The notes: a model not told the origin generated them from the letters alone. Counted from the first letter of the stretch, positions 48,467 to 61,867 are shown. The stretch is 64,000 nucleotides of DNA from Myxococcales bacterium (GCA_016793465.1 JAEUJW010000054.1:1-64000), one strand, 5' to 3'. Numbers and translations are program-made.

Positions 48467-49951
48467 TCACGGCGCCGGGTGCAGGCCGGCGGCGACCCGC
48501 AGGTCGACGGCCGCGCGGTGGTAGTCGGTCAGCGCGTCGAACACCTGGGACGCCGCGTCGGCGGCCGCCTGCTCGCGCAGGTTGACGAACAGCAGCGTGC
48601 TGTCGCCGAGCTCGAAGCGCCGGCGCTCGGCCAGCTCGAGCTCGTGGGCGACGCGCAGCTGGTCGCGCGCGAGGCCGACGCGGGTGTGCGCGGCGACCAG
48701 CGCCGAGTGGGCGTCGTGCAGCTCGAGCGAGACGGTGTCGGTCAGGAAGCGCAGCTCGGCGTCGAGGCGGGCGCGGTCGGCCTCGGCGCGGCGCAGCTTG
48801 CCGCGGGCGGTGCGCAGGGCGAGCGGGACCTCGACCGTCACCCCGACCACGAGCTCGGCCGGCAGCAGGTAGCGGTACTCCGGGGCGACCGAGCCGAGGT
48901 CCTTGGCGACGTAGGCGTCGAGGTCGACGCGCGGCGAGCGGAGGTTGCGGGCCAGCCTGACCTCGACCGCGGCGGCCTCGCGCTGCAGGAGCAGGCGCCG
49001 CAGCTCGGGCCGCCGCCCCAGCGCGTCGCGCAGCGCCGACTCGATGGGGTCGACCGCCGGCGGCTCGGGGAAGGCCGCCGGCAGGCGATCGGGCGTCGGC
49101 TCGATGATCTTGCCGCCGGCGTCGCGCAGGTGGCGGGCGACCTCCAGCGCCGCCTGACGCAGCGAGCGCTCGGCGACGACGATGCGTCCGCGGCGCTCGA
49201 GGATCGCCCGCTGGTTGTCGAGGCCCTCGACCTCGGGCGTGTTGCCGGTCGCGATCTGCCGGCGCAGGGCGGCGTCGCGGTTCTCGGCGAGCCCGAGCAG
49301 CTGCTGCTGCACGCGCAGGCGCAGGCCGGCGCCGACCCACGACCAGTAGGCGCGGGCCACCGCGCGCTCGAGCTCGAGCACGCGCGCGTCGAGGTCGGCC
49401 TCGGCCGAGCGGCGGTTGATGTCGCTGACCTGGATGTCGGCCCGGCGGCGGTCGGTCGGGCCGCCCTGCCACACCGGCAGCGTCACCCCGGCCCGCGCCT
49501 CGCCGCCGTCGGCGGTCTTGGCCCGCAGGTCGTAGACCGCGAAGGCGCCGAGCCCGACCCGCCACCCGCCGTAGACCTGCAGGCCCCACAGCGGCGTGGG
49601 CTGGCGCAGCTCGACGTCGAGGCGGCCGTTGGGGAACGCGCCGATCGGCGCGTACTGCCCGCGCAGCCGCAGCTGGGGGTCGAAGCCGCCGCGCGCCGCG
49701 AACGCCTCGCCCTCGGCCGCGCGCACGCGCTGGCGCGAGGCCTCGAGCTGCGGGTGGGTGGCCGCGAGCGCGTCGAGCACGGCGCGCAGCGTCAGCGTGT
49801 CGCCGGCCAGCGCCGCCGGCTCGGCGACCGCGCCGGCCGGCGCCGCGGCGGGCTCCGCGACCGCGGCGGGCGGCTCGGCGGCCGCGGCCCGGGCGCCCGC
49901 CGGCGGCGCGGCGAGCAGCGCGGCGAGCAGCGCGATCGACCGGATGCTCAT
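48467..49951 (-). CDS. TolC-family outer membrane efflux channel
   Basis: 494 aa, signal peptide (SIALLAALLAAPPAGARAAA), then an Ala/Pro spacer. The outer-membrane-factor fold is marked by repeated helical pairs: RAVLDALAATHPQLEASRQRVRAAEGEAFAARGGFDPQLRLRG, and later LGRRPELRRLLLQREAAAVEVRLARNLRSPRVDLDAYVAKDLG, a pattern repeated in two halves as in TolC. ATGA overlaps the end of the HlyD-type gene, and GGAGGAGG lies just before the start. It is the outer-membrane exit of the exporter encoded by the two genes upstream. Its length and repeat halves are normal for the family. Position at the promoter-distal end is usual for such operons. Confidence 0.92.
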   Translation of the reverse strand: MSIRSIALLAALLAAPPAGARAAAAEPPAAVAEPAAAPAGAVAEPAALAGDTLTLRAVLDALAATHPQLEASRQRVRAAEGEAFAARGGFDPQLRLRGQYAPIGAFPNGRLDVELRQPTPLWGLQVYGGWRVGLGAFAVYDLRAKTADGGEARAGVTLPVWQGGPTDRRRADIQVSDINRRSAEADLDARVLELERAVARAYWSWVGAGLRLRVQQQLLGLAENRDAALRRQIATGNTPEVEGLDNQRAILERRGRIVVAERSLRQAALEVARHLRDAGGKIIEPTPDRLPAAFPEPPAVDPIESALRDALGRRPELRRLLLQREAAAVEVRLARNLRSPRVDLDAYVAKDLGSVAPEYRYLLPAELVVGVTVEVPLALRTARGKLRRAEADRARLDAELRFLTDTVSLELHDAHSALVAAHTRVGLARDQLRVAHELELAERRRFELGDSTLLFVNLREQAAADAASQVFDALTDYHRAAVDLRVAAGLHPAP

Positions 49952-51300
49952 TCCTCCTCCTTGTCGTGGTGCTTGCCGCCCGGCGCGGCGTCGGCGATCG
50001 GCGCCGACTTCAGGACCGGCGGGAAGCCGTTGAACTGGCGCCACAGCTCGTAGCCGAGGCGGACCTCGTCGAGCAGGATCCAGCCGTTGGCGCGCACGCC
50101 CTGGCGGAGGTACTGCGCCGTCGGCCAGTGGTCCTCGGGGCCGAGGTCGAAGTCCGGCAGCACGACCACGCGGAACTTGCCGCGGCCGTCGTCGGTCGCG
50201 TCGACGAACGCGACCACGCCGCCGAACGTGCCGATCGCGACCGACGGCCAGCCGACGAACTGGACCGCCGGCCAGCCCTCGAACTGCAGGCGGACCTTGC
50301 GGCCCGGGGTCACCAGCGGCGCGTCGAGCCCGTCGAGCCACAGCTCGACCGCCCGCGCCTCGGTGTCGGGCACGAACATCGCCAGCGGGTCGCCGGCCTT
50401 GACCATCTCGCCGCCCTCGCGCGCGACCAGCCGCAGCACCGTGCCGTCGCGCGGGGCCGTCACCGTCATGGCGCCCTGGCGGGCCAGGCGGACCTCGATG
50501 CGCGCGAGGTCCTGCTCGGCCCGCGCCACCTCGCCGCGGGCCGACTCGAGCGAGACCCTGGCGGCGTCGACCCCGGCGCCCTGGTCGCTCTCGACGCGCA
50601 CGACCTCGGCGCGCATGGCCTTGACCTCGCGGCGCGCGGCCGCCAGCGCCGCCTTGGCGCGCAGCAGGTCGGCGCGCGCGGTCTGCTCGCCGAGCTCGGC
50701 CAGCTCGAGCGTGCGGCGCGAGGCCAGCCCGTCGGCGGTCAGCTTCTGCGTGCGGTCGAGGTTGAGGTTCGACGCGGTCAGGCTGGCCTGGGCGGCGTCG
50801 ACGGCCTGCTGGGCGGCGAGCTCGCGGTCGACCGCCATGCCGGCGCGCATGCGGGCGCCGTCGGTCGCCGACGAGCGGGCCATGGCCAGCCCGTCGATGC
50901 GCTGCTGCGACAGCTCGATGGTGCGGCGGGCCGCCTCGACGCGGTCGCGGGCCGCGTCGCGCTCGCGCTCGAGGCGGGCCAGGATCTCCGGGTCGTTGTC
51001 GGCGAGCCTGGCGATCGCGTCGCCCGCGGCCACGTGGCTGCCCTCCTCGACCATCCAGCCGACCACGCGGCCGTCGATCGGCGCCTCGATCGCCTGGGTG
51101 CGGTCGAGCGGGGCGTAGGCGATCACGCGGCCGTGGCCCGGCAGCGACTGCTGCCACGGCGCCGCGAGCATGACGATCGCCAGGACGATGGCCGCGAGCA
51201 CCAGCCGGCGGGCGATCACCCGCGGGGTCGAGGTCGGGCGGATCAGCCGCAGCGCGGTCGGCTCGGCGAGGATCGTGCGCGGGTGGAAGTTCGGGTTCAT
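49948..51300 (-). CDS. HlyD-family periplasmic adaptor of a type I-like exporter
   Basis: 450 aa. A cytoplasmic N-terminus of about 30 residues is followed by one membrane helix (RRLVLAAIVLAIVMLAAP), then lipoyl-like halves around a long coiled-coil hairpin: RTQAIEAPIDGRVVGWMVEEGSHVAAGDAIARL, coiled coil RLERERDAARDRVEAARRTIELSQQRIDGLA...AKAALAAARREVKAMRAE..., second half MTVTAPRDGTVLRLVAREGGEMVKAGDPLAMFV. A beta-barrel segment follows (VKVRL-like GRKVRLQFEGWPAVQF). It bridges the ABC protein and the TolC-type channel. It overlaps both neighbours by 4 nt. The C-terminal about 60 residues (YLRQGVRANGWILLDEVRLGYELWRQFNGFPP) are typical of this subfamily. Confidence 0.92.
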   Translation of the reverse strand: MNPNFHPRTILAEPTALRLIRPTSTPRVIARRLVLAAIVLAIVMLAAPWQQSLPGHGRVIAYAPLDRTQAIEAPIDGRVVGWMVEEGSHVAAGDAIARLADNDPEILARLERERDAARDRVEAARRTIELSQQRIDGLAMARSSATDGARMRAGMAVDRELAAQQAVDAAQASLTASNLNLDRTQKLTADGLASRRTLELAELGEQTARADLLRAKAALAAARREVKAMRAEVVRVESDQGAGVDAARVSLESARGEVARAEQDLARIEVRLARQGAMTVTAPRDGTVLRLVAREGGEMVKAGDPLAMFVPDTEARAVELWLDGLDAPLVTPGRKVRLQFEGWPAVQFVGWPSVAIGTFGGVVAFVDATDDGRGKFRVVVLPDFDLGPEDHWPTAQYLRQGVRANGWILLDEVRLGYELWRQFNGFPPVLKSAPIADAAPGGKHHDKEEE

Positions 51301-53453
51301 CGCGGCTCCTCGGGGCGCTGGGGGGTCCGGGCGAGGTCGACGACGCGCTTGCAGCGGGCCCGCACGTCGGGGTCGTCGCTGGCGACCACGAGCGTCCAGG
51401 CGGCGTCGGTGGCGAACAGGTGGTCGAGCAGCGCCTCGAGCTTGCGGCGCGGCAGCTTCAGCCGGTCGAGCGCGCCGTCGATCAGCAGCAGCCGCGGCTG
51501 GGCCACCAGAGCCCGCGCCAGCACCAGGCGGCTGGCCTGCGACTCCGACAGCGGCGACCCGGACGGCGTGAGCTCGGTGTCGAGGCCGCCGGGCAGCGCC
51601 GCGACGGTGTCGTCGAGCGCGACCAGGCTGAGGGCCACGCGCAGCACCGCGAGCGAGGCGTCCGGGGCGCCGACCTGCAGGTTGTCGCGGATGCTGCCGC
51701 GGAACAGGTCGCCGGTGCGCACCAGCGCGACCTGCTCGCGCAGGGCCGGCAGGTCGGCGGTGCGCAGGTCGACGCCGTCGACCTCGACCTGGCCGCGGTC
51801 CGGCGCGCGCAGGCCGAAGCACAGGTCGAACAGCGCCGACTTGCCGGACCCGCCGTCGCCGTCGACGAGCACGTGCTCGCCGGCCATGATCTCGCAGTCG
51901 AGGTCGGTGAGCGCGGCGCGCTCGCCGAGCCCCAGCCGGACGCCGCGCAGGCGCACGCGCGCCGCCCCGACCCCGAACTCGCGCACGCCGCCGGCGTCCT
52001 CGAGCGGGAGGTCGACGAGCTTGCCGAGCTTGTCGACCCCGGCGGCCAGGTCGTAGAAGGCCTCGATGTGCTTGCCGAGCTTGCCGAAGCTGGCCGACAC
52101 CGCGGTCACGACCAGCTCGGCGGCGACCAGCTGGCCGAGCGTCAGCTGGCGCTCGAGCACGAGCAGGCCGCCGACGCCGAGCAGCGCGCCGCCGGCGATC
52201 ACCTGCATGGCCAGCCCGCCGACCAGCTGCCTCAGGAGCTTCGACCAGTGGGCGCGGCGGGCGATCAGGTAGCGCCGCGACAGCACCTCGGCGCGGGCGA
52301 CCGCGTGCTGCATCGCCGACTCCGACTTGAACAGCGCCGGGTTGCGCGCGACCTCCTCGAGCCACGCCACCGTCTCGTACTTGCTGGCCGACTCCTTCAG
52401 GCTCGACCCGAGCGCCGCCCGCAGCGGCAGCATGATCAGGGCCGCCAGCGCGAGCAGCAGCAGGATGTCGAACGCCAGCAGCAGCGGGTGGTAGAACGCC
52501 AGCAGCGCCATGCCGACGGCCGCCTGCAGCGCGACCGAGACGCCGTCGAGCAGCAGCGCCGCGGCGGCCTTCTGGACCAGCACCACGTCGAAGAACCGGT
52601 TGACGAGCTCGGGCCCGTCGTCGGCGGGGTGGCGCCCGAGGTCGACCCGCGGCAGGCGGCGGGCGACGTCGGCGACGGCGCGGACGAACAGCCGCTGCTG
52701 CAGCACCTCGACCACGAAGGCGGCCAGCGCCTTCAGGGCCGCGGCGAACGACAGGCCGGCCATCAGCAGCATGGTCAGCACGAACAGCGGCTGGGTCAGC
52801 GCGCCGAAGGCGACGGTGTTGACGAGCGCCTGCACGGCGATCGGGGTGGCCAGCGTGAGGGCGCCGACCGCCACCGCGTAGACGATCACGACCCACAGCT
52901 CGCTGCGCTCGAGCCTCATCAGCGCGCGCAGCCGGGCCAGCGCCCGCTGCTCGTACCCCACGGCGGCCAGCCGGCGCTCGTGCAGCGCGTCGAACGGCAG
53001 CTCGGGCTCGACCAGCAGCCACAGCGCCGGCGCGTCGCGCTCGAGCAGGCCGAGCGCGCGCAGCAGCGGGCGCTCGCGCAGGCGGACCGAGCGCTCGTCG
53101 CCGCGGTCGACGATCACGCCGGTCGCGCCCCGGCGGGTGAACCCGGTCACCAGCAGCCAGCGGCCGCTGTCCGGCGTCGGCCCGAGCAGCGCGAGGGCGG
53201 GGGTCTCGGGGCCGACGCGGCCGCGCACCTCGTCGACGGTCAGCCGCGTCGGCTGGACCCGCAGGCCGCAGGCCGCGGCCGCCCGGACCAGCAGGCCGAC
53301 CCACGCGTCCTCGCTGGCGGCGCCCCGCGAGGCGCCGACCAGGGCGCTCCAGGCCCGCTGCGGGTCGAACGACGTCCCGGTCTGCTCGGCCAGCAGCTCG
53401 AGCACCCGCAGCAGGTCGCCGCCGTTGCGCGGCTTGTCGACGGGCGGCGTCAT
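51297..53453 (-). CDS. ABC exporter with C39-like domain and degenerate ATPase
   Basis: 718 aa. An N-terminal region (about 15-140) resembles a peptidase C39 domain but lacks the catalytic Cys and His (for example DSGRWLLVTGFTRRGATGVIVDRG, no H). Six membrane helices follow (about 190-470, with LWVVIVYAVAVGALTLATPIAVQALVNTV and LLRQLVGGLAMQVIAGGALLGVGGLL). The nucleotide-binding domain has a Walker A (GDGGSGKS, 532-539). Signature: LSESQ (635-639) instead of LSGGQ. Walker B LLLID is followed by G660 where the catalytic Glu is expected. The Q-loop has V-R-T, and the H-loop has no His (ASDDPD near 691). If this is a homodimer, ATP hydrolysis would be poor; a heterodimer with a distant partner is an alternative. 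It is cotranscribed with the HlyD- and TolC-type genes. Confidence 0.88.
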   Translation of the reverse strand: MTPPVDKPRNGGDLLRVLELLAEQTGTSFDPQRAWSALVGASRGAASEDAWVGLLVRAAAACGLRVQPTRLTVDEVRGRVGPETPALALLGPTPDSGRWLLVTGFTRRGATGVIVDRGDERSVRLRERPLLRALGLLERDAPALWLLVEPELPFDALHERRLAAVGYEQRALARLRALMRLERSELWVVIVYAVAVGALTLATPIAVQALVNTVAFGALTQPLFVLTMLLMAGLSFAAALKALAAFVVEVLQQRLFVRAVADVARRLPRVDLGRHPADDGPELVNRFFDVVLVQKAAAALLLDGVSVALQAAVGMALLAFYHPLLLAFDILLLLALAALIMLPLRAALGSSLKESASKYETVAWLEEVARNPALFKSESAMQHAVARAEVLSRRYLIARRAHWSKLLRQLVGGLAMQVIAGGALLGVGGLLVLERQLTLGQLVAAELVVTAVSASFGKLGKHIEAFYDLAAGVDKLGKLVDLPLEDAGGVREFGVGAARVRLRGVRLGLGERAALTDLDCEIMAGEHVLVDGDGGSGKSALFDLCFGLRAPDRGQVEVDGVDLRTADLPALREQVALVRTGDLFRGSIRDNLQVGAPDASLAVLRVALSLVALDDTVAALPGGLDTELTPSGSPLSESQASRLVLARALVAQPRLLLIDGALDRLKLPRRKLEALLDHLFATDAAWTLVVASDDPDVRARCKRVVDLARTPQRPEEPR

Positions 53454-53737
53454 CGTCGCCCTCGCCCCGCCAGCCGGCGAGCGACCGCCCGCCCCAGGCG
53501 ATCGATGAAGTGCTCGGTCGCCGCCGGCTCGTCGCTGTCCTCGGCCTGCAGGGCCAGGGCCCGGCCGTCGGACAGGGTCACCCTGGCGGTCAGGCGCACG
53601 CGGCCCGGGCCGCTCGCCCGGCCCTCGAGGTCGACCGCCAGCACGTCCGGCGCGAAGCGTGACAGCACGAACAGGAGCCGCCGCACGACCCGCTCGGGTC
53701 GCTCGCCGCCGCCGGGGATATCGACGTCAACCCGCAT
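53450..53737 (-). CDS. Small HPF/RaiA-like protein leading the export operon
   Basis: 95 aa from the ATG at 53737 (upstream in-frame starts to 53917 are unlikely because they would overlap the LysR gene and its control region). The pattern (VDVDIPGGGERPERVVRRLLFVLSRF then VLAVDLEGRASGPGRVRLTA, ALALQAEDSDEPAATEHFID then RLGRAVARR) follows the beta-alpha-beta-beta-beta-alpha order of ribosome hibernation-promoting factor/RaiA (sigma-54 modulation) proteins. Similarity is weak. It overlaps the ABC gene by 4 nt, so it is the first gene of the export operon. A ribosome-binding protein in front of a secretion operon is unusual; a role in regulating it is possible. It is divergent from the LysR gene, 80 bp away. 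Confidence 0.6.
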   Translation of the reverse strand: MRVDVDIPGGGERPERVVRRLLFVLSRFAPDVLAVDLEGRASGPGRVRLTARVTLSDGRALALQAEDSDEPAATEHFIDRLGRAVARRLAGRGRR

Positions 53738-53796
53738 CCTCGGGAGGTCTTGCGCCCGATCGCAAGTTCTCGCAAGTCGATAATTTCGCTGCCATA

Positions 53797-53813
53797 CTTC
53801 GAGAAAATCGAAG
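53797..53813. promoter_or_regulatory. LysR-type binding site in the divergent export-operon promoter
   Basis: CTTCGA and TCGAAG flank a 5-nt spacer (GAAAA). The dyad lies just before the ATG of the LysR gene (53818) and between it and the export operon. The A/T-rich stretch ATAATTTCG is nearby. This is a good candidate for the regulator's own binding site and for control of both units. Confidence 0.5.
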
Positions 53814-53817
53814 CCCC

Positions 53818-54726
53818 ATGCAGTGGCTGAATTACCACCACCTTCTGTACTTCTGGACGGTCGCGCGCGAGGGCAGCCTGGCGGCGGCGAGTCGGCGGTT
53901 GGGGCTCTCGCAGTCATCGATCTCGTCGCAGATCAAGCAGCTCGAGGATCAGGTCGGTCAGCCCCTGTTCGACCGCAGCCACCGCCGTCTGCAGCTGTCC
54001 GAGGCCGGGCGCACGGCGTTCCGCTACGCCGACGAGATCTTCGGGCTCGGGCGCGAGATGGTGGACAACCTGCAGCGCGGCGTGGCGGGCCAGCCCGTGC
54101 GGCTGGCGCTCGGCCTCACCGACACCGTGCAGAAGCTGATCGCCTATCGCCTGATCGAGCCGGCCCTGCAGCTCGCCGACGACCTGCAGATCCACTGCGA
54201 AGAGGACCGCCTCGACCGTCTGCTGACGCAGCTGGCCCGCCACGAGCTCGACCTCGTGATCTCCGACCAGCCGCTGCCGCCCGGCGGCGTCATCAAGGCC
54301 TTCAACCACCCCCTCGGCCACAGCGCCGTGACGATCTTCGCCGCGCCCGCGCTGGCCGCCCGCCTCGGGCCCGGGTTCCCGCGCAACCTCGACGGCGCGC
54401 CGTTCCTGCTGCCGACCGCCACCGGGGCGCTGCGCCGCGACCTCGAGCGGTGGTTCGAACAGCACGACATCCGCCCGCGGGTCATCGGCGAGTTCGACGA
54501 CAGCGCCCTGCTCAAGGTGTTCGGCCAGGCCGGCGCCGGCGCCTTCGCGGCGCCGAGGGCGATCCAGGGCGAGATCTCGCGGCAGTACCGGGTCAAGCCG
54601 CTCGGCGACGCCGCGGGGGTGGTCGAGCGGTACTTCGCCATCTCGGTCGAGCGGCGCATCAAGCACCCCGGGGTCCTGGCCATCTCGAACGCCGCGCGCC
54701 GCGACCTGTTCGGCGAGCGCGGCTGA
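53818..54726 (+). CDS. NhaR-like LysR-family transcriptional regulator
   Basis: 302 aa. The N-terminal sequence MQWLNYHHLLYFWTVAREGSLAAASRRLGLSQSSISSQIKQLEDQVGQPLFDRSHRRLQLSEAGR is close to the NhaR subgroup of LysR regulators (YHHLLYFW is distinctive). A type-2 periplasmic-binding-like effector domain follows (about 90-290). In enterobacteria NhaR activates the Na+/H+ antiporter gene nhaA in response to Na+. Here it is divergent from the export operon, with a candidate dyad in the 80-bp intergenic space, so it probably controls that operon (inference). The effector is unknown. Confidence 0.93.
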   Translation: MQWLNYHHLLYFWTVAREGSLAAASRRLGLSQSSISSQIKQLEDQVGQPLFDRSHRRLQLSEAGRTAFRYADEIFGLGREMVDNLQRGVAGQPVRLALGLTDTVQKLIAYRLIEPALQLADDLQIHCEEDRLDRLLTQLARHELDLVISDQPLPPGGVIKAFNHPLGHSAVTIFAAPALAARLGPGFPRNLDGAPFLLPTATGALRRDLERWFEQHDIRPRVIGEFDDSALLKVFGQAGAGAFAAPRAIQGEISRQYRVKPLGDAAGVVERYFAISVERRIKHPGVLAISNAARRDLFGERG

Positions 54727-54764
54727 CGGCCGTGGTAGAGGTCGTCGCCGGAGACGAGCCCGCC

Positions 54765-55142
54765 ATGATCGAAGCCACCTGCCACTGCGGCGCCGTGCGC
54801 CTGGAGGTCGAGCACGCGCCCGCGGACCTGACCGAGTGCAACTGCTCGCTGTGCCGGCGGATCGCCGGGCTGTGGGCCTACTACAGTCCGGCGCAGGTGC
54901 ACGTCGCCGGCGCGACGATCGCCTACGTGCAGGGCGACCGCACGCTGGCGACCCACCACTGCCCGACCTGCGGCTGCACCACCCACTGGCGGAGCCTCGA
55001 CCCGACCCACGAGCGCATGGGCGTCAACGTGCGGCTGATGCCGCCGCAGGCGCTGACCGGCGTGCGCGTGCGCAGGATCGACGGCGCCGACACCTGGGAG
55101 GTGCTCGGCGAGTACCGCCACGGCCAGTCCGCGGGCGGCTGA
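54765..55142 (+). CDS. GFA-family zinc protein
   Basis: 125 aa from the ATG at 54765. The zinc-binding Cys pattern is complete: TCHCGAV (C7-C9 region), ECNCSLCRRIA, and HCPTCGCTTHW. This is the glutathione-dependent formaldehyde-activating (GFA)/CENP-V fold. Many GFA proteins have no proven role in formaldehyde metabolism, so only the family is assigned. It lies 38 bp after the LysR gene on the same strand and could be cotranscribed. The next gene on the other strand converges 140 bp away. Confidence 0.9.
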   Translation: MIEATCHCGAVRLEVEHAPADLTECNCSLCRRIAGLWAYYSPAQVHVAGATIAYVQGDRTLATHHCPTCGCTTHWRSLDPTHERMGVNVRLMPPQALTGVRVRRIDGADTWEVLGEYRHGQSAGG

Positions 55143-55282
55143 GCTCGCGGCGACGGCGTGCGGCGGGGCCGTACGACTGCGGCGTGTCGGAGCGCGCTCG
55201 GGCTCGGCTCGCCGCGTGCGCCGCGGAGCTCCGCCGAGCCGTTCACCTCGGCGGTGCGCCGGCTCGCAGACGGCGGCGACCG

Positions 55283-59811
<4,529 letters not shown>

Positions 59812-59815
<4 letters not shown>

Positions 59816-60381
59816 CCGGGCCCGAGCTCGCGGCGCAGCCAGGCCTTGATCATCGTCCATTCGCTCTCGACGCTCCGCTTCGACACGCCCTTGACCGCGG
59901 CGACCTCCTCGACGGACAGCCCGCCGAAGAACCGCATCACCACGATCTCCGCCTGGTCGGCGTCGCGCTCGGCCAGGCGGTCGAGCGCCGCGTGCAACGC
60001 CAGCACGTCGTCGTCCTGGTCGACCGACAGCTCGAACGGCTCGTCGAGCGTCACCCGCGTGCGCGCGCCGCCCCGCTTGGTGCGGGCGCGGGCGCGGGCG
60101 CGGTCGACGAGCAGCCAGCGCATCAGCCGCGACGCGTGGGCGAAGAAGTGGGCCCGGTTGTGCCAGTCGACCCGCTCCTGCCCGATGAGGTTCATGAAGG
60201 CCTCGTTGACCAGCTCGGTCGGGCGCAGGCTGCTGTCCGCGGAGACGCGGCGCAGCGCGGCGGCGGCCCGGGCCCGCAGCTCGCCGTAGATGAGGCCGCT
60301 GAGCGCCTCCAGGGCCTCACGATCGCCCGCGCCGGCCTTCACGAGCATCGCGGTGATGTGCCCCTGATCCTCCACGAGCAT
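59812..60381 (-). CDS. ECF-type RNA polymerase sigma factor
   Basis: 189 aa. The leader ITAMLVKAGAGDREALEALSGLIYGELRARAAAALRR and LRPTELVNEAFMNLIGQERVDWHNRAHFFAHASRLMRWLLVDRARARA mark the ECF subgroup with ELVNEA and HFFA boxes; region 4 follows (AERDADQAEIVVMRFFGGLSVEEVAAVKGVSKRSVESEWTMIKAWLRREL). In this group, found in planctomycetes, acidobacteria and myxobacteria, a cognate Ser/Thr kinase replaces the anti-sigma factor. The kinase gene starts within its last codons (GTGA), supporting this pairing. The 206 bp upstream contain no gene and should carry its promoter. Confidence 0.95.
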
Positions 60382-60587
60382 CCCGCCTCCGGCGGCCGGA
60401 GACTCTCACCTCTCCACCGCGCATCTTCCTGAGAACGGGCTCCCCCTGTCAAGTTGCGGCGCCGTCAGGTCCGCCCGCGACGGGGCGGCCCGAGAATCTC
60501 TGCGGAGTCTCGTCCTCGACGTCGTTTGTCTATCCGAGCCGCCCCGGCCCCGCGTGCGGGCCCGCGCCTCGCCGACAGAAAGGGTGG

Positions 60588-61586
60588 ATGGAGATGACCG
60601 CGAACGATCGTTGCTGGCTGTACCTGCTCCCGGCGCTGCTCCTCGGCTGTGACGCCGCCGAGCAGCCCGAGACCCTCACCGTCGTCGCCTCGCCGCAGAC
60701 CGAGGAGGAGCTGCTCGGCGCGTGCCTGCTCGCCGACGACGACAACGCGTGCACGGGCCTCGACCGCCTCGCGGACGCCGGGGCCACCCGGCGCTGCGGC
60801 GTCGAGAGGACCCCCGAGCAGGTCGCGGCCACGGAGCGGGAGTTCGCCGACTGGCTCGCCGCCGCGCCCGAGCAGCCGTCGGCGCTCGCCCCCCAGTCGG
60901 TCTACGTGCCGGTGGCCATCCACGTGATCAACAAGGGCCCGGGCGTGGCCAACGGTGACGTCACCGAAGCCCAGATCGAGGACCAGATGGCCGTGCTCAA
61001 CATGTCCCACTGGGGGCAGACCGGCGGGCCCAAGACGCCCTTCGTGTTCTTCGTCTACAGCATCGATCGCACGACCAACCCGAGCTGGTACACGATGAGC
61101 ATCGGCTCCTCGCACGAGACGGCGGCCAAGACCGCCCTGCACAGGGGCGCCGAGGGCATGCTCAACCTCTACATCGTCCAGCCGTACAACGGCATCGCCG
61201 GCTGGTCGACGATGCCGAGCGACTACTTCTACGCGCCGCTCATGGACGGCGTCGTGATCGACAACCGGACGCTGCCCGGCGGGGGCTCCGTGGCCTACGG
61301 CCTCGGCGACAACGCCGTGCACGAGATCGGCCACTGGCTCGGCCTGTTCCACACCTTCGAGGGCGGCTGCGGCAAGAACGACGTGTACAGCGGCGACAAG
61401 GTGGCCGACACCCCGGCCGAGAAGTCGCCCGCCTACGGCTGCCCCAAGAGCCGCGACTCGTGCAACTCCGAGGGCAAGGATCCCGTCAACAACTTCATGG
61501 ACTACACCGATGACAGCTGCATGAACGCCTTCACCCCGGGGCAGATCATGCGCATGGAGCACTACTGGACCGTCTACCGCGATTAG
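60588..61586 (+). CDS. M43-type (pappalysin-like) lipoprotein metalloprotease
   Basis: 332 aa; ATG at 60588 (60594 is an alternative) with lipobox LLGC. The zinc site is HEIGHWLGLFH, an HExxHxxGxxH metzincin motif, followed by a Met-turn in NFMDYTDDSCMNAFTPGQIMRM, which is characteristic of the M43 (cytophagalysin/pappalysin) family. Cys residues are spaced for disulphides near the active site (GGCGKNDV, AYGCPKSRDSCN, DSCMN). The N-terminal about 95 residues probably form the pro-segment. It is a secreted, lipid-anchored endopeptidase, consistent with predatory or nutrient-degrading life. It lies alone after the divergent sigma factor gene. Confidence 0.93.
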   Translation: MEMTANDRCWLYLLPALLLGCDAAEQPETLTVVASPQTEEELLGACLLADDDNACTGLDRLADAGATRRCGVERTPEQVAATEREFADWLAAAPEQPSALAPQSVYVPVAIHVINKGPGVANGDVTEAQIEDQMAVLNMSHWGQTGGPKTPFVFFVYSIDRTTNPSWYTMSIGSSHETAAKTALHRGAEGMLNLYIVQPYNGIAGWSTMPSDYFYAPLMDGVVIDNRTLPGGGSVAYGLGDNAVHEIGHWLGLFHTFEGGCGKNDVYSGDKVADTPAEKSPAYGCPKSRDSCNSEGKDPVNNFMDYTDDSCMNAFTPGQIMRMEHYWTVYRD

Positions 61587-61613
61587 CCGGGCGACGGGGC
61601 GGCGATCCGGGCT

Positions 61614-61790
61614 CAGCAGCCCCAGACCGGCACGCCGGTCGCCTGCATGACGACCGCGGCGGGCTCCCAGGGCTCCTTCTGCGCGAAGGAGACGGTCATG
61701 TCGATGTCGACCGGGCCCGGGCAGAAGCCCGTCGTCCACGTCGCCTCGCCCGCGGCGTCGAGCGCCTGCGGCCCCGAACCGGGTGATGTC
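61614..61790 (-). pseudogene. Remnant 3' end of an unknown gene, frameshifted
   Basis: The minus strand shows a sensible C-terminus, PQALDAAGEATWTTGFCPGP followed by VDIDMTVSFAQKEPWEPA and ending VWGC, with a stop at 61614. Just upstream (to about 61830) another frame gives AASIATSAATRIAGRADITRF, which would join it if one base were corrected near 61775. No start or further 5' part exists, as the AraC gene ends at 61868. It is therefore a truncated, probably frameshifted, gene end of unknown family; the rest of 61587-61867 shows nothing else. Confidence 0.4.
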
Positions 61791-61867
61791 AGCGCGACCC
61801 GCGATGCGCGTCGCGGCGGAGGTCGCGATCGACGCCGCCGGGTCCGCGGCGGGTCGCCGGCTCGCGC

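Noticed and set aside
54765..55142. Formaldehyde detoxification by the GFA-family gene
   Set aside because: Only the zinc-binding fold is visible, and most family members lack shown activity. No formaldehyde pathway genes are nearby.
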